DNA of 64,000 nt from Phaeobacter cretensis (lineage in GTDB: Bacteria; Pseudomonadota; Alphaproteobacteria; Rhodobacterales; Rhodobacteraceae), in NCBI RefSeq assembly GCF_047372505.1, contig NZ_JBKBEU010000001.1, positions 3,162,001-3,226,000 on the forward strand, written 5' to 3'. Every line of letters starts with the position of its first letter. Positions within the stretch are counted from its first letter, which is position 1. A program made the translations under genes and the position numbers. This document shows positions 61,807 through 64,000 of the stretch, one piece after another. The notes below the pieces were generated by a model, which was not told the DNA's origin, searched no databases, and saw nothing but the letters and a program-made list of their open reading frames with translations.

Positions 61807-62814
61807 TCAGCCGCCGGTATGGCTCATGTGGCGTGGCATCTGCCCGTCCAGTTTTTGGCGTGAATAGTCAAAATCATGGCCTTTGGGCTTCAGTTTGATC
61901 GCGGTCCGGATTGCAGCCTGCAACGCCTCTTCATCCTGGGGATGATCCCGTAGCGGAGCGCGCAGATCGGCCATATCTTCCTGACCCAGGCACATATACA
62001 GCTCACCAGTGCAGGTTAGCCGCACACGATTGCAGCTTTCGCAGAAATTATGGGACAAGGGCGTGATAAAACCGATCTTCTGGCCGGTTTCCTCCAGTCG
62101 TACGTATCGCGCAGGGCCGCCAGTCCGTTCCACAAGATCGGTGACGCTGTAGTGATCTTCATAAGCGTTGCGCACATCTTTCAGAGACCAGTATTGGCCC
62201 AGTCGGTTTTCGTTGCCGATATCGCCCATCGGCATCACTTCAATCCACGTGAGATCCATATCGCGTTCAGCGCACCAGCGGGTAATGGCGGGCAACTCAT
62301 CTTCGTTGAACCCTTTCAGGGCAACGGCGTTGATCTTGATCCGCAGCCCGGCCTTCTGGGCAGCATCAATCCCGCGTAGCACCTGTGGCAGGCGGCCCCA
62401 GCGCGTAATCTCGGCGAACTTCTCTTCGTCGATGGTGTCGAGTGAGACATTCACCCGCCGTACACCTGCGTCGTAGAGGTCCTGTGCGTATTTTTCTAAC
62501 TGGGATCCGTTTGTGGTCAGCGTCAGCTCTTTTAAAGCGCCGCTCTCCAGATGGCGGGTCATGGAGCGAAAGAACGTCATGATGCCCCGTCGCACCAAAG
62601 GTTCACCACCGGTAATGCGCAGTTTCTCCACCCCGAGATTGACAAAGGTGGAGCACATTCTATCCAGTTCCTCCAGCGTCAGGAGATCCTTCTTAGGTAG
62701 GAAGGTCATGTTCTCGGACATGCAATAGACGCAGCGAAAATCGCAGCGGTCTGTAACCGAAACGCGCAGGTATGTAATCGCGCGGGCGAAGGGATCAATG
62801 AGTGGGGCAGTCAT
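61807..62814 (-). CDS. moaA: GTP 3',8-cyclase MoaA (molybdopterin biosynthesis)
   Basis: Radical SAM enzyme, 335 residues: first cluster CDFRCVYC, RITGGEPLVRRG, and second cluster CESCNRVRLTCTGELYMCLG. Ends in Gly-Gly, which is required for activity in this family. Makes the first intermediate of the molybdenum cofactor, which the IorAB-like hydroxylase in this window would need. Head of the minus-strand unit moaA-waaA-glycosyltransferase. Confidence 0.95.
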   Translation of the reverse strand: MTAPLIDPFARAITYLRVSVTDRCDFRCVYCMSENMTFLPKKDLLTLEELDRMCSTFVNLGVEKLRITGGEPLVRRGIMTFFRSMTRHLESGALKELTLTTNGSQLEKYAQDLYDAGVRRVNVSLDTIDEEKFAEITRWGRLPQVLRGIDAAQKAGLRIKINAVALKGFNEDELPAITRWCAERDMDLTWIEVMPMGDIGNENRLGQYWSLKDVRNAYEDHYSVTDLVERTGGPARYVRLEETGQKIGFITPLSHNFCESCNRVRLTCTGELYMCLGQEDMADLRAPLRDHPQDEEALQAAIRTAIKLKPKGHDFDYSRQKLDGQMPRHMSHTGG

Positions 62815-62916
62815 TCCTCATAGGTAAAGCGGAGGGAGGCTTGCGGCAAGGGCTGAGTTTGGCCGAGACTGGGATTGCCGCTAGCAAAGCCGTGAGGTGA
62901 GGGCTAATGTCACAAC

Positions 62917-63387
62917 ATGCGTTATTTTGTTTTGATCCTTTCATCTGTCGTGCTGCTAGGGGCCTGTGGCCAACTGCAGTGGAATTCCTCAGTTTTGGGT
63001 GGAGGGAGGCCCTCCAGCACTGTCGTTGATCCTGTCAGTGACACCGAGAGCACCGTTCCGTTAGCGCCTGGCGTTGAGCAAAGCCCGCTTGGCGCTGCTG
63101 ATGGGCAAACTGCCTCGGTTGGGGCTACTTTGCGCTATACTGGCCGTGCATCGACGGTTGCCAGTTTGGGTGATCCCTCGCAATCGGGCCTCTGGATGGA
63201 GACGCCACTGGTCAACAGCTCACAACTTGCCCGCGTACGGTCGCCCAAAGGAACCGAGGTCACCGTGACCTTGCGGCCCATAAGCGGAGACAACAGCGCA
63301 GGTAGCCGATTGTCCATTGATGCGATGCGGGCACTTGGACTACCTCTGACAGAACTGGTTGAGGTGCAGGTGCTGCCTGCCGGGTGA
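62917..63387 (+). CDS. Hypothetical lipoprotein, 156 residues
   Basis: Lipoprotein signal MRYFVLILSSVVLLGAC with lipobox LGAC, then a disordered Ser/Gly/Pro linker and a compact C-terminal part (VSTLxxP-like ATLRYTGRASTVASLGDPSQ, VRSPKGTEVTVTLRPIS, LSIDAMRALGLPLTELVEVQV). The last segment recalls RlpA-like or SH3-like beta proteins, but I cannot assign it. Divergent from moaA. Confidence 0.7.
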   Translation: MRYFVLILSSVVLLGACGQLQWNSSVLGGGRPSSTVVDPVSDTESTVPLAPGVEQSPLGAADGQTASVGATLRYTGRASTVASLGDPSQSGLWMETPLVNSSQLARVRSPKGTEVTVTLRPISGDNSAGSRLSIDAMRALGLPLTELVEVQVLPAG

Positions 63388-63477
63388 TTTAGGCTAAGAT
63401 GCGAGCACTATGATAGGTGCGAAGGGTCTATCCCACGCGCCTTTTTTGTCGGCGTTGATTGTGTCCGACAGCTACTA

Positions 63478-64000
63478 TTATTCTGGATGCATGTCTTGAT
63501 CGTCGGCGTTGGGAGAGGGCAAGTATTTAGCGGCTTCCTTCCGGGCAAAAGGCTTCATCGCCTCACCATGTTCATCCAAGAAGGCGCGGGAGCGTGACGC
63601 GTCATGTTTGCTGAGATCACGCAGCCACCAAGCGATTGATTTCTGTATGAACCAGGTGCGATCCGGGACATAGTTTGCTGCCCAACCGAGGATCCGTTCT
63701 CGAACTGCAAGTTCTTGCGGCTTGGGGTTTGGCAGTTTGGCCCATGGCAAGGTCACCACAAGGGCTGCACGCCTGGTCCACATATGCTCGGAGGAGGTCC
63801 AGCCCTCGATGATGTCCAAACGATCCGGATCCGCCTGAAGACGTTTCTGGATCGCAGAGGCCGCGTGATCCGCGATTGCCCAGCTATCAAAATCGGACAC
63901 CCAGCTTTGCAGGAGCGCCCAAACAGGGCCGTCATCTTTGATACGTGCTTGAGTTAACAGCTTCGCTGCAGCGATCCGGGCCTCGAACACATCACTCACC
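63478..64000 (-). CDS. AlkD-like DNA alkylation repair protein (5' end outside window)
   Basis: C-terminal 173 residues of a HEAT-like helical glycosylase family protein: VWALLQSWVSDFDSWAIADH, WTSSEHMWTRRAALVVTLPW, DRTWFIQKSIAWWLRDLSKHD and FARKEAAKYLP. These helix pairs are the DNA alkylation repair (PF08713) pattern. The open frame continues past position 64000, and full proteins are about 220-230 residues, so the first roughly 50 residues are missing here. Confidence 0.85.
   Translation of the reverse strand, partial: VSDVFEARIAAAKLLTQARIKDDGPVWALLQSWVSDFDSWAIADHAASAIQKRLQADPDRLDIIEGWTSSEHMWTRRAALVVTLPWAKLPNPKPQELAVRERILGWAANYVPDRTWFIQKSIAWWLRDLSKHDASRSRAFLDEHGEAMKPFARKEAAKYLPSPNADDQDMHPE

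Overview
The window reads as a chromosomal segment of a marine alphaproteobacterium of the Rhodobacteraceae (Roseobacter group). This is inferred from protein content and gene order: an FtsZ tail ending in IEIPAFLRRQAN followed by lpxC-bamD-recN, an aerobic-type CobS/CobT pair, a J-domain protein next to bolA, a gatB/DUF4177 pair, pntAB, and several M20 hydrolases with a split peptide ABC transporter. No tRNA, rRNA, CRISPR array, insertion sequence or prophage gene was recognised. Codon use looks uniform, so most of the window is ordinary backbone.

Layout. 1-7.3 kb: end of ftsZ, lpxC, a 640-bp structured and probably non-coding gap, bamD, recN, a CLC chloride protein and a small unknown gene. 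7.6-13.7 kb (minus): DUF427 protein, aminopeptidase P, then cobT, a racemase-like gene without its cysteines, and cobS. 14.2-25.6 kb: DEAD-box helicase, class A beta-lactamase, J-domain protein, bolA, DUF4177 protein, gatB, tex, a large unknown gene and a small membrane protein. 25.7-32.2 kb: pepN, malate synthase G with glcG, and a class-I amidotransferase-like hydrolase. 32.3-35.7 kb: a two-subunit molybdenum hydroxylase (IorAB-like) divergent from a TetR regulator, with a palindrome over the predicted iorA promoter. 35.8-39.2 kb (minus): kynA, kynU, a YjbR protein and an SDR whose upstream region carries nine 7-bp tandem repeats. 39.5-45.6 kb: a metallo-beta-lactamase-fold protein with an altered metal motif, a methyltransferase-like membrane protein, pntAB, a VOC protein, a MerR pseudogene with two nonsense codons and its MerR-type promoter still intact, and a carboxymuconolactone decarboxylase-like gene.

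45.8-64 kb: DUF3422 and YeeE/YedE genes overlapping tail to tail, then a peptide/N-acyl-amino-acid locus. This locus has minus-strand binding protein and two permeases, divergent from a fused double ATPase, an ArgE-like deacetylase and three tandem M20 amidohydrolases. It probably imports and deacylates or cleaves small peptides or acylated amino acids. The window ends with moaA-waaA-glycosyltransferase on the minus strand, a small lipoprotein and a partial AlkD-like DNA repair gene.

The most unusual points are the cysteine-free racemase inside the cobS-cobT operon, the alternative hairpins between lpxC and bamD, the decayed MerR gene beside an intact promoter, the altered metal motif of the MBL protein, and the channel-like residue in the CLC protein. 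I saw no clear candidate for a wholly new multi-gene system.
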